This document shows, in pieces, positions 40,967 to 48,628 of a DNA stretch of 64,000 nt (the first letter of the stretch is position 1; the number at the start of each line of letters is the position of its first letter). The stretch lies in NCBI RefSeq assembly GCF_013410035.1, contig NZ_JACCBW010000006.1:62001-126000 (forward strand), read 5' to 3'. The notes beneath the pieces are model-generated. The model did no database searches, was not told where the DNA came from, and saw only the letters and a program-made list of their open reading frames with translations. The stretch comes from Nocardioides cavernae. Lineage in GTDB: Bacteria > Actinomycetota > Actinomycetes > Propionibacteriales > Nocardioidaceae. Made by a program: the position numbers and the translations under genes.

Positions 40967-41056
40967 ATGGTCACCGCCTCCACCCACGCACACCTTGTGG
41001 TCCGACGTCACGTCGACCTCATGCGCGTGGGCAGCGCGACCTGTTGGCATCGCTGA
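40967..41056 (+). CDS. Cysteine-type leader peptide of the sulfite reductase operon
   Basis: A 29-codon reading frame, ATG 40967 to TGA 41056, ending HLVVRRHVDLMRVGSATC-WHR. The segment LVxRRHVDLxRVxSAxC is the conserved C-terminus of short 'putative leader peptides' that precede sulfur-assimilation genes across actinobacteria. The single Cys (residue 26, codon TGT) sits four codons before the stop, where ribosome stalling on low Cys-tRNA could change the fold of the mRNA. The frame ends 74 nt before the sulfite reductase ATG. An internal GTG (40997) or ATG (41021) could also be the start. No ribosome site is obvious. Confidence 0.72.
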   Translation: MVTASTHAHLVVRRHVDLMRVGSATCWHR

Positions 41057-41078
41057 CGCCGCCTCCGCACCACCCCCT

Positions 41079-41128
41079 CCGCGCTCAACGTCGCGCGCGG
41101 CACTCCATCAGCGAACAGGACTCTCCTG
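41079..41128 (+). promoter_or_regulatory. Candidate attenuator hairpins between leader peptide and sulfite reductase
   Basis: Two small inverted repeats: CCGCGC (41079-41084) with GCGCGG (41095-41100), and CAGGA (41116-41120) with TCCTG (41124-41128). The second encloses the only Shine-Dalgarno-like AGGA ahead of the ATG at 41131, so folding would mask the ribosome site. Function is inferred from position. Confidence 0.4.
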
Positions 41129-41130
41129 CC

Positions 41131-42840
41131 ATGCCCGACCTCCGGTTCAAGCCCCAGGCCGCCCAGACGACCGAGATCCCGCGCCCCAAGCGCGCCGAGG
41201 GTCAGTGGGCGCTCGGCTACACCGAGCCGCTCAACAAGAACGAGCAGTCCAAGAAGGACGACGACCCGCTCAACGTGCGGGACCGCATCCTCCACACCTA
41301 CTCGCGCCGTGGCTTCGACTCGATCGACCCCGCCGACCTGCGTGGCCGCTTCCGCTGGATGGGCCTCTACACCCAGCGCGCGCCCGGGTTCGACGGCGGC
41401 AAGACCGCGCAGCTCGAGGAGGAGGAGCTCGACGACCGGTACTTCATGATGCGGGTGCGCACCGACGGCGCGATCCTCGACGGACCGGCCCTGCGTGCGC
41501 TCGGCGAGGTGTCGACGGCGTACGCCCGCAACACCGCCGACATCACCGACCGCAACAACATCCAGTACCACTGGATCGAGATCGAGTCGGTCCCCGCGAT
41601 CTGGGAGCGCCTCGAGTCCGTGGGCCTCACCACGCTCGAGGCCTGCGGCGACAGCCCCCGGCCCTTCCTCGGCTCCCCCGTCGCCGGCATCGCGCGCGAC
41701 GAGATCATCGACGGCTCGGAGGCGCTGGAGGAGATCAAGCGCCGCATCCTCGGCAACCCCGACTACTCCAACCTGCCGCGCAAGTTCAAGACCGCGCTGA
41801 CCGGCCACCCGAGCCACGACGTGGCCCCCGAGGTCAACGACGTCGCGTTCGTCGGCACCGTCCACCCCGAGCACGGCCCCGGCTTCGACCTCTGGGTCGG
41901 CGGCGGGCTCTCCACCAACCCGATGCTCGCGCACAAGCTCGGCGTGTGGATCCCCGTCGGGGAGGTGGTCGACGCCTGGGAGGGCGTCGCCGGCATCTTC
42001 CGCGACTACGGCTACCGCCGCCTCCGCTCGAAGGCGCGCCTGAAGTTCCTCCTCGCCGACTGGGGCAAGGAGAAGTTCCGCGAGGTCCTGGAGAACGAGT
42101 ACCTCCACCGTCAGCTCGTCGACAACCCGTCCCCCGAGTCGCCCGTCGTCCCCGGCGACCACATCGGCATCCACGAGCAGAAGGACGGACGGTTCTACGT
42201 CGGCGCGGCTCCGGTCGTGGGTCGCATCGACGGCACGACGCTGAGCGGCCTAGCCGACCTCGTCGAGACCTACGGTGCGACGGGAGCCCGCCTCACCGCG
42301 TACCAGAAGCTGGTCGTGCTCGGCGTCGCAGCCGAGGACGCCGAGGCCTTCGCCGACGACCTCGAGAAGATCGGCCTGACCGCGCGACCCAGCAACTGGC
42401 GGCGCTCCACGATGGCCTGCACCGGCATCGAGTTCTGCAAGCTGGCCATCGTCGACACCAAGGAGCGCGCCCGCCGCCTGGTGACCGAGCTGGAGAAGCG
42501 CTTCCCCGACCTCGACACCGACATCACGGTCAACGTCAACGGCTGCCCCAACGCCTGCGCCCGCACCCAGGTGGCCGACATCGGCCTCAAGGGCCAGCTC
42601 GTCATGGACGACGGGCGGCAGGTCGAGGGCTTCCAGGTGCACCTCGGCGGCGGACTGGGGCTCAACCCGGCCATGGGCCGCAAGCTCCGCGCGCACAAGG
42701 TCACCAGCGCCGGCCTCGACGACTACGTCACCGCGGTCGTCTCGGCGTACCTCGCGGACCGCACCGACGGCGAGCGGTTCGCCGCCTGGGTCGCCCGCGC
42801 CGACGAGCAGCTGCTGCGCGGGGAGCCGGTGGCGGTCTGA
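41131..42840 (+). CDS. sir: Ferredoxin-dependent sulfite reductase (SirA/NirA type)
   Basis: Reduces sulfite to sulfide with six electrons using siroheme and a [4Fe-4S] cluster. The 569-aa protein has two ferredoxin-like repeats and the cluster/siroheme ligands Cys430, Cys436 (ACTGIEFC), Cys472 and Cys476 (NGCPNAC). Tyr80 (WMGLYTQR) and Cys172 (LEACGD) are spaced by 92 residues like the covalently linked Tyr69-Cys161 pair of M. tuberculosis NirA/SirA, supporting sulfite rather than nitrite specificity. The operon partners cysH and a sirohydrochlorin chelatase agree. AGGA lies 10 nt before the ATG within a small hairpin. Confidence 0.95.
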   Translation: MPDLRFKPQAAQTTEIPRPKRAEGQWALGYTEPLNKNEQSKKDDDPLNVRDRILHTYSRRGFDSIDPADLRGRFRWMGLYTQRAPGFDGGKTAQLEEEELDDRYFMMRVRTDGAILDGPALRALGEVSTAYARNTADITDRNNIQYHWIEIESVPAIWERLESVGLTTLEACGDSPRPFLGSPVAGIARDEIIDGSEALEEIKRRILGNPDYSNLPRKFKTALTGHPSHDVAPEVNDVAFVGTVHPEHGPGFDLWVGGGLSTNPMLAHKLGVWIPVGEVVDAWEGVAGIFRDYGYRRLRSKARLKFLLADWGKEKFREVLENEYLHRQLVDNPSPESPVVPGDHIGIHEQKDGRFYVGAAPVVGRIDGTTLSGLADLVETYGATGARLTAYQKLVVLGVAAEDAEAFADDLEKIGLTARPSNWRRSTMACTGIEFCKLAIVDTKERARRLVTELEKRFPDLDTDITVNVNGCPNACARTQVADIGLKGQLVMDDGRQVEGFQVHLGGGLGLNPAMGRKLRAHKVTSAGLDDYVTAVVSAYLADRTDGERFAAWVARADEQLLRGEPVAV

Positions 42841-43001
42841 TGTCGGAGCGCGCGCAGCCCTTCCACTGCCCCTACTGCGGGGACGAGAACCTGTTCCCCC
42901 AGGAGGGTGCGGGGGCCTGGGAGTGCCGCTCGTGCCTGCGCGCCTTCACGGTGCGGATGACCGGGATGATCCGGCCGCCCACCGCAGGGGGTGCCGCATG
43001 A
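42840..43001 (+). CDS. Small zinc-ribbon protein of the sulfite reductase operon
   Basis: A 53-aa protein overlapping sir by one base (TGATG) and cysH by four (ATGA). Cys10 and Cys13 (FHCPYCGDENLF) and Cys29 and Cys32 (WECRSCLRAF) form a two-knuckle zinc ribbon. A similar small gene sits between sulfite reductase and cysH in Streptomyces. Its role is unknown; delivery of electrons or assembly help for the reductase is speculation. It is too small to be caught by most gene callers. Confidence 0.85.
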   Translation: MSERAQPFHCPYCGDENLFPQEGAGAWECRSCLRAFTVRMTGMIRPPTAGGAA

Positions 43002-43741
43002 GCGCGTCGACGCAGGCCGCCCGCGACTTCAAGGGCACCCACACCGCCGGGCGTACGCCCGAGGAACTGCGCGAGCTCGTGTCCCACGTCGGCGCGGAGC
43101 TGGAGCTGGCCCCGGCGGAGGTCATCGTCGAGTGGGCGGTCGCCACCTTCGGCGACCGGTTCGCGATCACGTCCTCGATGGGTGACGCCGTGCTGGCGCA
43201 CCTCGCCTCGACGGTCGCGCCCGGCATCGACGTCGTCTTCCTCGACACCGGCTACCACTTCGTCGAGACCATCGGCACCCGCGACGCCGTCGAGGCCACG
43301 CTGCCGGTCAACCTGCGCACCGTCAGCACCTCGCTGACCGTCGCGGAGCAGGACGCGCAGTACGGCAAGGACCTCTACCGGACCGACCCCGACCTGTGCT
43401 GCGCGCTGCGCAAGGTGACACCGCTCAACGACACGCTCGCCGACTACGACGCCTGGGCCACCGGGCTGCGGCGCGCCGAGACGCACAACCGCGTCATCGC
43501 CCCGGTCATCGGCTGGGACGCGCGCAAGGGCAAGGTCAAGGTCTCCCCGCTCGCGCGGTGGAGCGACGAGCAGGTCGAGCAGTACGTCCTCGACCACGGC
43601 GTGCTGGTCAACCCCCTCGTCCACGACGGCTACCCCAGCATCGGCTGCTGGCCGTGCACCCGACGCGTCGCGCCCGGCGACGACCCGCGCAGCGGGCGCT
43701 GGGCCGGCACCACGAAGACCGAGTGCGGCATCCACGCATGA
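42998..43741 (+). CDS. cysH: Adenylylsulfate (APS) reductase, thioredoxin-dependent
   Basis: Reduces adenylylsulfate to sulfite. The 247-aa protein has the PP-loop-like start RFAITSSMGDAVLAHL, four cluster cysteines Cys134-Cys135 (DLCCALRK) and Cys217/Cys220 (GCWPCTR) that mark the [4Fe-4S] APS-reductase class rather than PAPS reductase, and the catalytic C-terminal Cys243 in KTECGIHA. The ATG at 42998 overlaps the zinc-ribbon gene stop as ATGA. ATP sulfurylase (cysDN) is not encoded in the window. Confidence 0.95.
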   Translation: MSASTQAARDFKGTHTAGRTPEELRELVSHVGAELELAPAEVIVEWAVATFGDRFAITSSMGDAVLAHLASTVAPGIDVVFLDTGYHFVETIGTRDAVEATLPVNLRTVSTSLTVAEQDAQYGKDLYRTDPDLCCALRKVTPLNDTLADYDAWATGLRRAETHNRVIAPVIGWDARKGKVKVSPLARWSDEQVEQYVLDHGVLVNPLVHDGYPSIGCWPCTRRVAPGDDPRSGRWAGTTKTECGIHA

Positions 43742-43817
43742 GGCACCCACGTTCCCGCGACAACGTCGTCGCACCCACCCAGCACCACCGCACCACACAC
43801 GATCGGAGGCACCCCTG

Positions 43818-44561
43818 ATGGCTGCTCCTGCTCTGGTTGCCCTGGCCCACGGAAGCCGGGACCCGCGTTCGGCCGCGACGATCAAGGCGCTCGTCGCCGA
43901 GGTCAAGGCGATGCGCCCCGACCTCCGCATCGAGACGGCCTTCCTCGACCTCTCCAAGCCGACGTTCGACACGGTCGTCGACCGGCTCGTGAAGGCCGGC
44001 TTCGACGAGATCGTCGTCGTGCCGCTCCTGCTCACCGAGGCCTACCACGCGAAGGTCGACGTGCCCGAGGCCATCGCCTCCGCCATGGCCCGCCACGAGG
44101 GCGTACGCATCCAGGCCAGCCGGATCCTCGGCATGGAGGCGGCGTTCCTCGAGGTGCTCGACGTCCGCCTGCGCGACGCGCTCAAGGAGGCCCGGATCCG
44201 CGAGCTCGACGCCCTGGTGCTGGCCGCGGCCGGCTCGTCCGACCCGCTCGCCAACCAGGCGGTCGCCCGCATCGCCCGCACCTGGGGCGCCCGCCACCGG
44301 CTGCCGGTCACCGCGGCATTCGCGTCGGCTGCTCCCCCGGCCGCCGGTGAGGCCGTGCGCGCGTTCCGCGCCGAGGGCAAGCGCCACATCGCCGTCGCGT
44401 CCTTCTTCCTCGCCCCCGGCCGGCTGCCGGACCGGGCTGCCGAGCTCGCCGTCGAGGCCGGCGCGGTCGCCGTGTCAGATCCGCTGGGCGCGCACCCGGC
44501 AGTGGCGCGCGCGATCCTGGCGCGCTACGCCGTCGGGGCCGTCGAGCTCGTCCCGGTCTGA
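43818..44561 (+). CDS. Sirohydrochlorin chelatase (CbiX/SirB family)
   Basis: A 247-aa class II chelatase with the two repeated half-domains. The catalytic His is in ALVALAHGSRDPRS and a second metal ligand in EAYHAKVDVPEAI. It would insert Fe2+ into sirohydrochlorin to make siroheme for the sulfite reductase upstream; cobalt insertion is possible in other contexts, but no cobalamin genes are here. GGAGG lies 9 nt before the ATG. Last gene of the sulfur operon, 76 nt after cysH. Confidence 0.92.
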   Translation: MAAPALVALAHGSRDPRSAATIKALVAEVKAMRPDLRIETAFLDLSKPTFDTVVDRLVKAGFDEIVVVPLLLTEAYHAKVDVPEAIASAMARHEGVRIQASRILGMEAAFLEVLDVRLRDALKEARIRELDALVLAAAGSSDPLANQAVARIARTWGARHRLPVTAAFASAAPPAAGEAVRAFRAEGKRHIAVASFFLAPGRLPDRAAELAVEAGAVAVSDPLGAHPAVARAILARYAVGAVELVPV

Positions 44562-44576
44562 GGCGAGCGCCGAGAC

Positions 44577-45272
44577 CTAGGTGAGGTGCTTGAGCGCCTC
44601 ACGTCGTGACAGCCCGCTCAGGCGGGCGTCGTGGGTCCGCACGAAGGTGCGGACCCACGCCGGGTCCGTCCGCGCGTGCTGGCGCAGCGCCCAGCCGACG
44701 GCCTTGCGCACGAAGAACTCCGTGCCGTACGTCGTGTCGTCGAGGTTCGCCACCAGCACCCGCTCCAGCAGGTCGGGGTCGGTGTCCTCGCCGTGGCGCA
44801 GCTGGGCCAGGACGGCCGTGCGTCGGACCCACATCGAGTCCGCGTCGACGGACCAGGCGTCCATGGTCGGCGTGACCGCCTCGCGGTGGTCCAGCAGCAC
44901 CTGGCCGACGAGCTGCGAGGAGATCTCGTCGACCACGTCCCACCACGCCCCGGTGCGGGTCAGCTGCTCGAGCAGCGGGAGCAGGTCGGGGTCGAGCCAC
45001 GTCCCGTAGGCCGGGTGGCGCAGCAGTGCGACCGCGGCGTACCACTCCTCGCGGTGGGTCGCGTCCTCGAACAGCTCGAGTGCCGCCGCCTCCCAGTGCG
45101 CCCGGTCGGCGAAGCGGTGCTCGACCAGGAGTGGGCGCAGCGCCGCCCTGAGCTCGGGGGCACCGAACCCCGCGTAGGGCAGGTCGGACTTCATGTACGC
45201 CTGCTGCCGGGCGGCCCTGGTCGCGTCGCCCCCGTCGGCCAGCACCGCGCGCACCGCGCCCACGTAGGTCAT
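44577..45272 (-). CDS. AlkD-like DNA alkylation repair protein
   Basis: A 231-aa all-helical HEAT-repeat protein of the AlkD family (DNA alkylation repair enzyme). Markers are AARQQAYMKSDLPYAG near the N-terminus, the helix pair around WWDVVDEISSQLVG, and EFFVRKAVGWALRQ. AlkD excises positively charged alkylated bases. The ATG at 45272 matches the family N-terminus; a GTG at 45293 that overlaps the upstream stop as GTGA is an alternative. Last gene of the PPK2 / HipA-like / DUF3037 chain. Confidence 0.88.
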   Translation of the reverse strand: MTYVGAVRAVLADGGDATRAARQQAYMKSDLPYAGFGAPELRAALRPLLVEHRFADRAHWEAAALELFEDATHREEWYAAVALLRHPAYGTWLDPDLLPLLEQLTRTGAWWDVVDEISSQLVGQVLLDHREAVTPTMDAWSVDADSMWVRRTAVLAQLRHGEDTDPDLLERVLVANLDDTTYGTEFFVRKAVGWALRQHARTDPAWVRTFVRTHDARLSGLSRREALKHLT

Positions 45273-45289
45273 GGGCAGCAGTATGCGGC

Positions 45290-45670
45290 TCACCCGACCA
45301 GCCGCTCCCGCAGGTGCTCGAGCTGCCGCGCCGGGTCCGCGCTCATCCCGCCGTGGACCGGTCCGGGCTGGAGGACGGTGCTGCGCGGCGCCTTGAGGAA
45401 GCCGAAGCGCTGGCCGAGGGGCTGGCGCGCCGCCTCGCCCGCACGCTCGTCGCCGCGGCACACGCGGTCGACGAAGGCCAGCGCCTCGCAGACCTGGTCG
45501 ACGTCGATGCCGGCGTGCAGCGCACGGAGCCGATCGGCGTCGACGTGCCACGACGCGTCGAGGAAGTCGGCGGCCTGGCAGTGCAGCACCACCCCGACGT
45601 TGAGGAACTCCTCCCGGTCGGGGCGAGGCACGCAGCGCAGGACGACGTACTGGTAGGCCATCCGGCTCAT
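45290..45670 (-). CDS. DUF3037 protein
   Basis: A 126-aa protein, MSRMAYQYVVLRCVPRPDREEFLNVGVVLHC split over its first strands, typical of DUF3037. It is regularly encoded next to HipA-like kinases, as here, where its ATG overlaps the kinase stop (ATGA). Function unknown; an accessory, or a partner or antidote, of the kinase is inference. Confidence 0.88.
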   Translation of the reverse strand: MSRMAYQYVVLRCVPRPDREEFLNVGVVLHCQAADFLDASWHVDADRLRALHAGIDVDQVCEALAFVDRVCRGDERAGEAARQPLGQRFGFLKAPRSTVLQPGPVHGGMSADPARQLEHLRERLVG

Positions 45671-46449
45671 CGCGCGGCCTCCCCCGCCCCACCGGGCAGC
45701 CACTGACGCGTGCCGAGGCGGGCGAGGAGGAACTCGACGTAGGCCGCCCGCAGCTCGTCGGGCGTCTCCGCACCCGGCACCGGCTCGAGCCACACGTCGG
45801 GCACCGTGGCGAGGACGTCGACGAACACGTCGCGGCCGAGCCCGGCCGAGATCTCCTCGTCGAGCTCCCGGGCACGCTGCGCGCACGTCTCGAAGACGTG
45901 GCCGCTGACGTCCCACGGCTGCGCGGCGAACCTGGCCGGGTCGGTGACGCCGGAGCGCCACCCGTGGTGGAAGTAGAGCGACGCCCCGTGGTCGATCACC
46001 CACAGGTCGCCGTGCCAGACCAGCAGGTTGGGGTTGCGCCACGACCGGTCGACGTTGGCAGTGAAGGCGTCGAGCCACAGCACGCGGGCCCCCTCGTCGC
46101 CGACGGCGAGCTGGCCGTCGACCCCGAAGGAGCCGGGCAGGAAGTCGATGCCGAGGTTGGGGCCGACGCTCGCGTTGAGCAGGTCCTGCACCTCCTCGTC
46201 CGCCTCGTAGCGGGCCAGCTCGGGGTCGAGGTCGAGCACCACGAGGCGCGGCGTGCGCAGGCCGAGCCGGATCGCCAGCGCGCTCACCACGACCTCGGCC
46301 ACCAGCACCTTGGCACCCTGGCCCGCGCCGCGGAACTTGCAGACGTAGGTGCCGAGGTCGTCGCCCTCGACCACGCCGGGCAGGCTGCCGCCCTCGCGCA
46401 GGGGCGTGACGTACCTCGTGACGTGGACGAGGGGAAGCGGCTCGCTCAC
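45667..46449 (-). CDS. HipA-like kinase
   Basis: A 260-aa kinase-fold protein lacking the N-terminal HipA extension. It has a nucleotide-loop region TYVCKFRGAGQGAKVLVAE, a catalytic segment DAFTANVDRSWRNPNLLVW (Asp and Asn of the HxDxxxxN-type loop) and a metal site VIDHGASL replacing DFG. No HipB-type antitoxin is adjacent; DUF3037 occupies that place. GTG at 46449 overlaps the PPK2 stop as GTGA. Substrate unknown (classical HipA phosphorylates glutamyl-tRNA synthetase). Confidence 0.85.
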   Translation of the reverse strand: MSEPLPLVHVTRYVTPLREGGSLPGVVEGDDLGTYVCKFRGAGQGAKVLVAEVVVSALAIRLGLRTPRLVVLDLDPELARYEADEEVQDLLNASVGPNLGIDFLPGSFGVDGQLAVGDEGARVLWLDAFTANVDRSWRNPNLLVWHGDLWVIDHGASLYFHHGWRSGVTDPARFAAQPWDVSGHVFETCAQRARELDEEISAGLGRDVFVDVLATVPDVWLEPVPGAETPDELRAAYVEFLLARLGTRQWLPGGAGEAAR

Positions 46450-47309
46450 CGGACCGGGTCCTCCTCGGCCAGGCGCCGGGTCTCGGCCGCCACGTCGAAG
46501 TCGGCAGCCGGCCACTGGAGGTCGAGTCCGCGCAGCGTGTCGAGCAGGAGCTGGCCCACGGCGAGGTTGCGGAACCACTTCTTGTCCGACGGCACGACGT
46601 GCCACGGCGCGTGGTCGGTGTGGGTGCGCTCGAGCGCGATCTCGTAGGCCTCGCGGTAGGCCGGCCAGAGGGCGCGCTCGTCGAGGTCGCCCGGGTTGTA
46701 CTTCCAGTGCTTCTCGGGGTTGGCGAGCCGCTCGGCGAGCCGTTCCTTCTGCTCGTCGGCGCTGATGTGCAGCATGCACTTGATGATCGAGAAGCCCTCG
46801 TCGACCAGGCGCGCCTCGAGCTCGTTGATGGCGCCGTAGCGACGCTCGACCTCCTCGGGCTCCGCGAGGCCGCGCACCCGGGCGATGAGGACGTCCTCGT
46901 AGTGCGAGCGGTCGAAGACGCCGATGTAGCCGGGGGCGGGCAGTCCCCGCTCGATGCGCCACAGGAAGTCGTGGGCGCGCTCCTCCTCGGTGGGCGCCTT
47001 GAAGCTGGTGACCCGCACGCCCTGGGGGTCGACGAGCCCGATCGTGTGGCGCAGCACGCCGCCCTTGCCGCTCGTGTCCATGCCCTGGAGCACGACGAGC
47101 ACCCGTCGCTGCGACCCCGCGGTGCGCTCGGCCCACAGGCGCTCCTGCAGGTCGCCCAGCTCGGGCGCCATCGCCGCCAGCGCCGCGACGCCGTCGGCCT
47201 TCCTGCCGTCGAAGCCGGGGGCGGCGTCGGTCTCGATCGCGGTGAGGTCGACCGGCCCGCCGTCCAGGCGCAGCGCGTCGGCGATCGGAGAGGTCGCGGG
47301 GCTCGTCAT
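46446..47309 (-). CDS. PPK2-family polyphosphate kinase / polyphosphate:nucleotide phosphotransferase
   Basis: A 287-aa single-domain PPK2 enzyme that moves phosphate between polyphosphate and nucleotides. Walker A VLQGMDTSGKGGVLRH, the lid-like RIERGLPAPGYIGVFDRSHYEDVLIARV and the C-terminal DHAPWHVVPSDKKWFRN are diagnostic. Class (ADP or AMP preferring) cannot be fixed from sequence. It heads the coupled operon with the HipA-like kinase, DUF3037 and the AlkD-like protein. No ribosome site is evident before the ATG at 47309. Confidence 0.94.
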   Translation of the reverse strand: MTSPATSPIADALRLDGGPVDLTAIETDAAPGFDGRKADGVAALAAMAPELGDLQERLWAERTAGSQRRVLVVLQGMDTSGKGGVLRHTIGLVDPQGVRVTSFKAPTEEERAHDFLWRIERGLPAPGYIGVFDRSHYEDVLIARVRGLAEPEEVERRYGAINELEARLVDEGFSIIKCMLHISADEQKERLAERLANPEKHWKYNPGDLDERALWPAYREAYEIALERTHTDHAPWHVVPSDKKWFRNLAVGQLLLDTLRGLDLQWPAADFDVAAETRRLAEEDPVR

Positions 47310-47340
47310 GCGCCCATCATGTCGCACGACGACGGACCGC

Positions 47341-48045
47341 TCAGCCCAGCACGCGGCGTACGTCGAGGGTGCAGCCGACCACCGTCTCGACCCCGCCGCC
47401 TCGCTGGGGCTCGTCGAACCACGTGCCCTGCACGAAGCCCGCCTTGTCGAGGGTCCGCAGGGAGGCGGCGTTGGCGTGGTGGGGAGCGGCGAAGTACGCC
47501 GTCGCGTCCGGGAAGCGGTGCCGGGCGCGCCGCATCCAGGTCCACAGGATGCGCGCGCCGAGCCCGCGGCCGACCCAGGCCGGCTCGCCGATCGCGTAGT
47601 CGAGGCCAACGGCGTCGGGGTCCGGTGTCAGCAGCGCGAAGTCGGGGTGGTCGCGGATGCGGTAGTCCTGGACGAACCCGATCGAGTGTCCGTTGAGGTC
47701 CACGACCCACATCCGGGTGGGCGTGGTGCCGTCGATGCGGGGGCCGTAGCGAGCGACCACACGGTCGAGCGCGGGCTCGGTGTCGTGCCACCACCTGCGC
47801 ACGTGCTCCGCGGCGAGCCACCGCGAGAGGATCGGCAGGTCACCCCGCGTCATGGCGCGCAGCACGATCCGCTGGTCCGGGTCGACGGCGAACCGCAGCA
47901 CGTCACCCGACAGGTCGTCGGCGACCGGGTCCCCGGGCACGGTCGTCGCGATGCGCCCGGCCGCGTCGGCCCACGACTCCCCGGCTCGGACGGCCCCGGT
48001 CAGCTCGCGTGCGCCGTGACGCACGACGACCGGGACCTGGACCAT
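47341..48045 (-). CDS. GNAT acetyltransferase, AAC(6')-like
   Basis: A 234-aa GNAT protein. An N-terminal part of about 55 residues precedes the acetyltransferase domain VLRAMTRGDLPILSRWL...EHVRRWW, with GFVQDYRI, an acetyl-CoA loop VGRGLGARIL and NAASLRTLDKAGF. It resembles aminoglycoside 6'-N-acetyltransferases and the IucB/RimJ-like branch; drug modification is possible but unproven. The start at 48045 overlaps the upstream phosphoribosyltransferase by 46 nt; a later start would shorten the N-terminal extension. Confidence 0.85.
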   Translation of the reverse strand: MVQVPVVVRHGARELTGAVRAGESWADAAGRIATTVPGDPVADDLSGDVLRFAVDPDQRIVLRAMTRGDLPILSRWLAAEHVRRWWHDTEPALDRVVARYGPRIDGTTPTRMWVVDLNGHSIGFVQDYRIRDHPDFALLTPDPDAVGLDYAIGEPAWVGRGLGARILWTWMRRARHRFPDATAYFAAPHHANAASLRTLDKAGFVQGTWFDEPQRGGGVETVVGCTLDVRRVLG

Positions 48046-48563
48046 CCGCGCAGTCTGGCAGCCTCGTGGGCGAGGCCGTCGGGGTCGACCACCGGAGGGA
48101 GCACCGACCACGGGAAGTCGATCCACCGGTCGGTCCGACGCCAGGCGTAGTCGGGCTTGATGACCGACTGCGGCTTCTCGTAGATGACGACGGTGCGCGC
48201 CTCGGCGACGTGGCCCTCGCAGAACTGGTGGACGAGCTCGAGGGTCCGCCCGGTGTCGGCGACGTCGTCGGCGATGAGGACCCTGAGCCCCGACAGGTCG
48301 ATCGCCGCGGGCGTCGGCGGCAGCATGATCGGGACCTCGAGCCGCTCGTCGACCCCGGTGTAGAACTCGACGTTGAGCACGGACAGGTTCTTCACCGCGA
48401 GCGCGTAGCCCAGTCCCATGCCGAGACCGAGGCCGCCCCGCGCGATGCTGAGGATCATGTCCGGGCGGAACCCGGAGTCGGCCACCTGCTGGGCCAGGTC
48501 GCGGGTGGCGGTGCCGAACAGGTCGTAGGTGAGGATTTCGCGCTCGTTGCTCACGAGGCCCAT
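48000..48563 (-). CDS. Phosphoribosyltransferase
   Basis: A 187-aa type I PRTase. The PRPP-binding motif VLIADDVADTGRTLELV and the upstream LSIARGGLGLGMGLGYAL are clear. It resembles the small xanthine/hypoxanthine PRTase-like proteins annotated only as phosphoribosyltransferase. The ATG at 48563 is preceded by GGTGGG. Its 3' end overlaps the acetyltransferase start. Substrate base not assignable. Confidence 0.88.
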   Translation of the reverse strand: MGLVSNEREILTYDLFGTATRDLAQQVADSGFRPDMILSIARGGLGLGMGLGYALAVKNLSVLNVEFYTGVDERLEVPIMLPPTPAAIDLSGLRVLIADDVADTGRTLELVHQFCEGHVAEARTVVIYEKPQSVIKPDYAWRRTDRWIDFPWSVLPPVVDPDGLAHEAARLRGWSRSRSSCVTAHAS

Positions 48564-48628
48564 CCCACCAGAGCCGGGACCCGGTGGGAACCGCGGCGTC
48601 CGCGCCGCGCTCCGACTCGTGGCGACCG

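Noticed and set aside
40961..40967. TTGACA at the start of the leader peptide as a -35 element
   Set aside because: No TANNNT box occurs 16-19 bp downstream, and the region there is the conserved leader coding sequence.
42840..43001. Treating the zinc-ribbon frame as a C-terminal part of a longer protein in the frame running from 40962
   Set aside because: The upstream part of that frame is the shifted shadow of sir; only the last 53 codons have normal composition and overlap signals.
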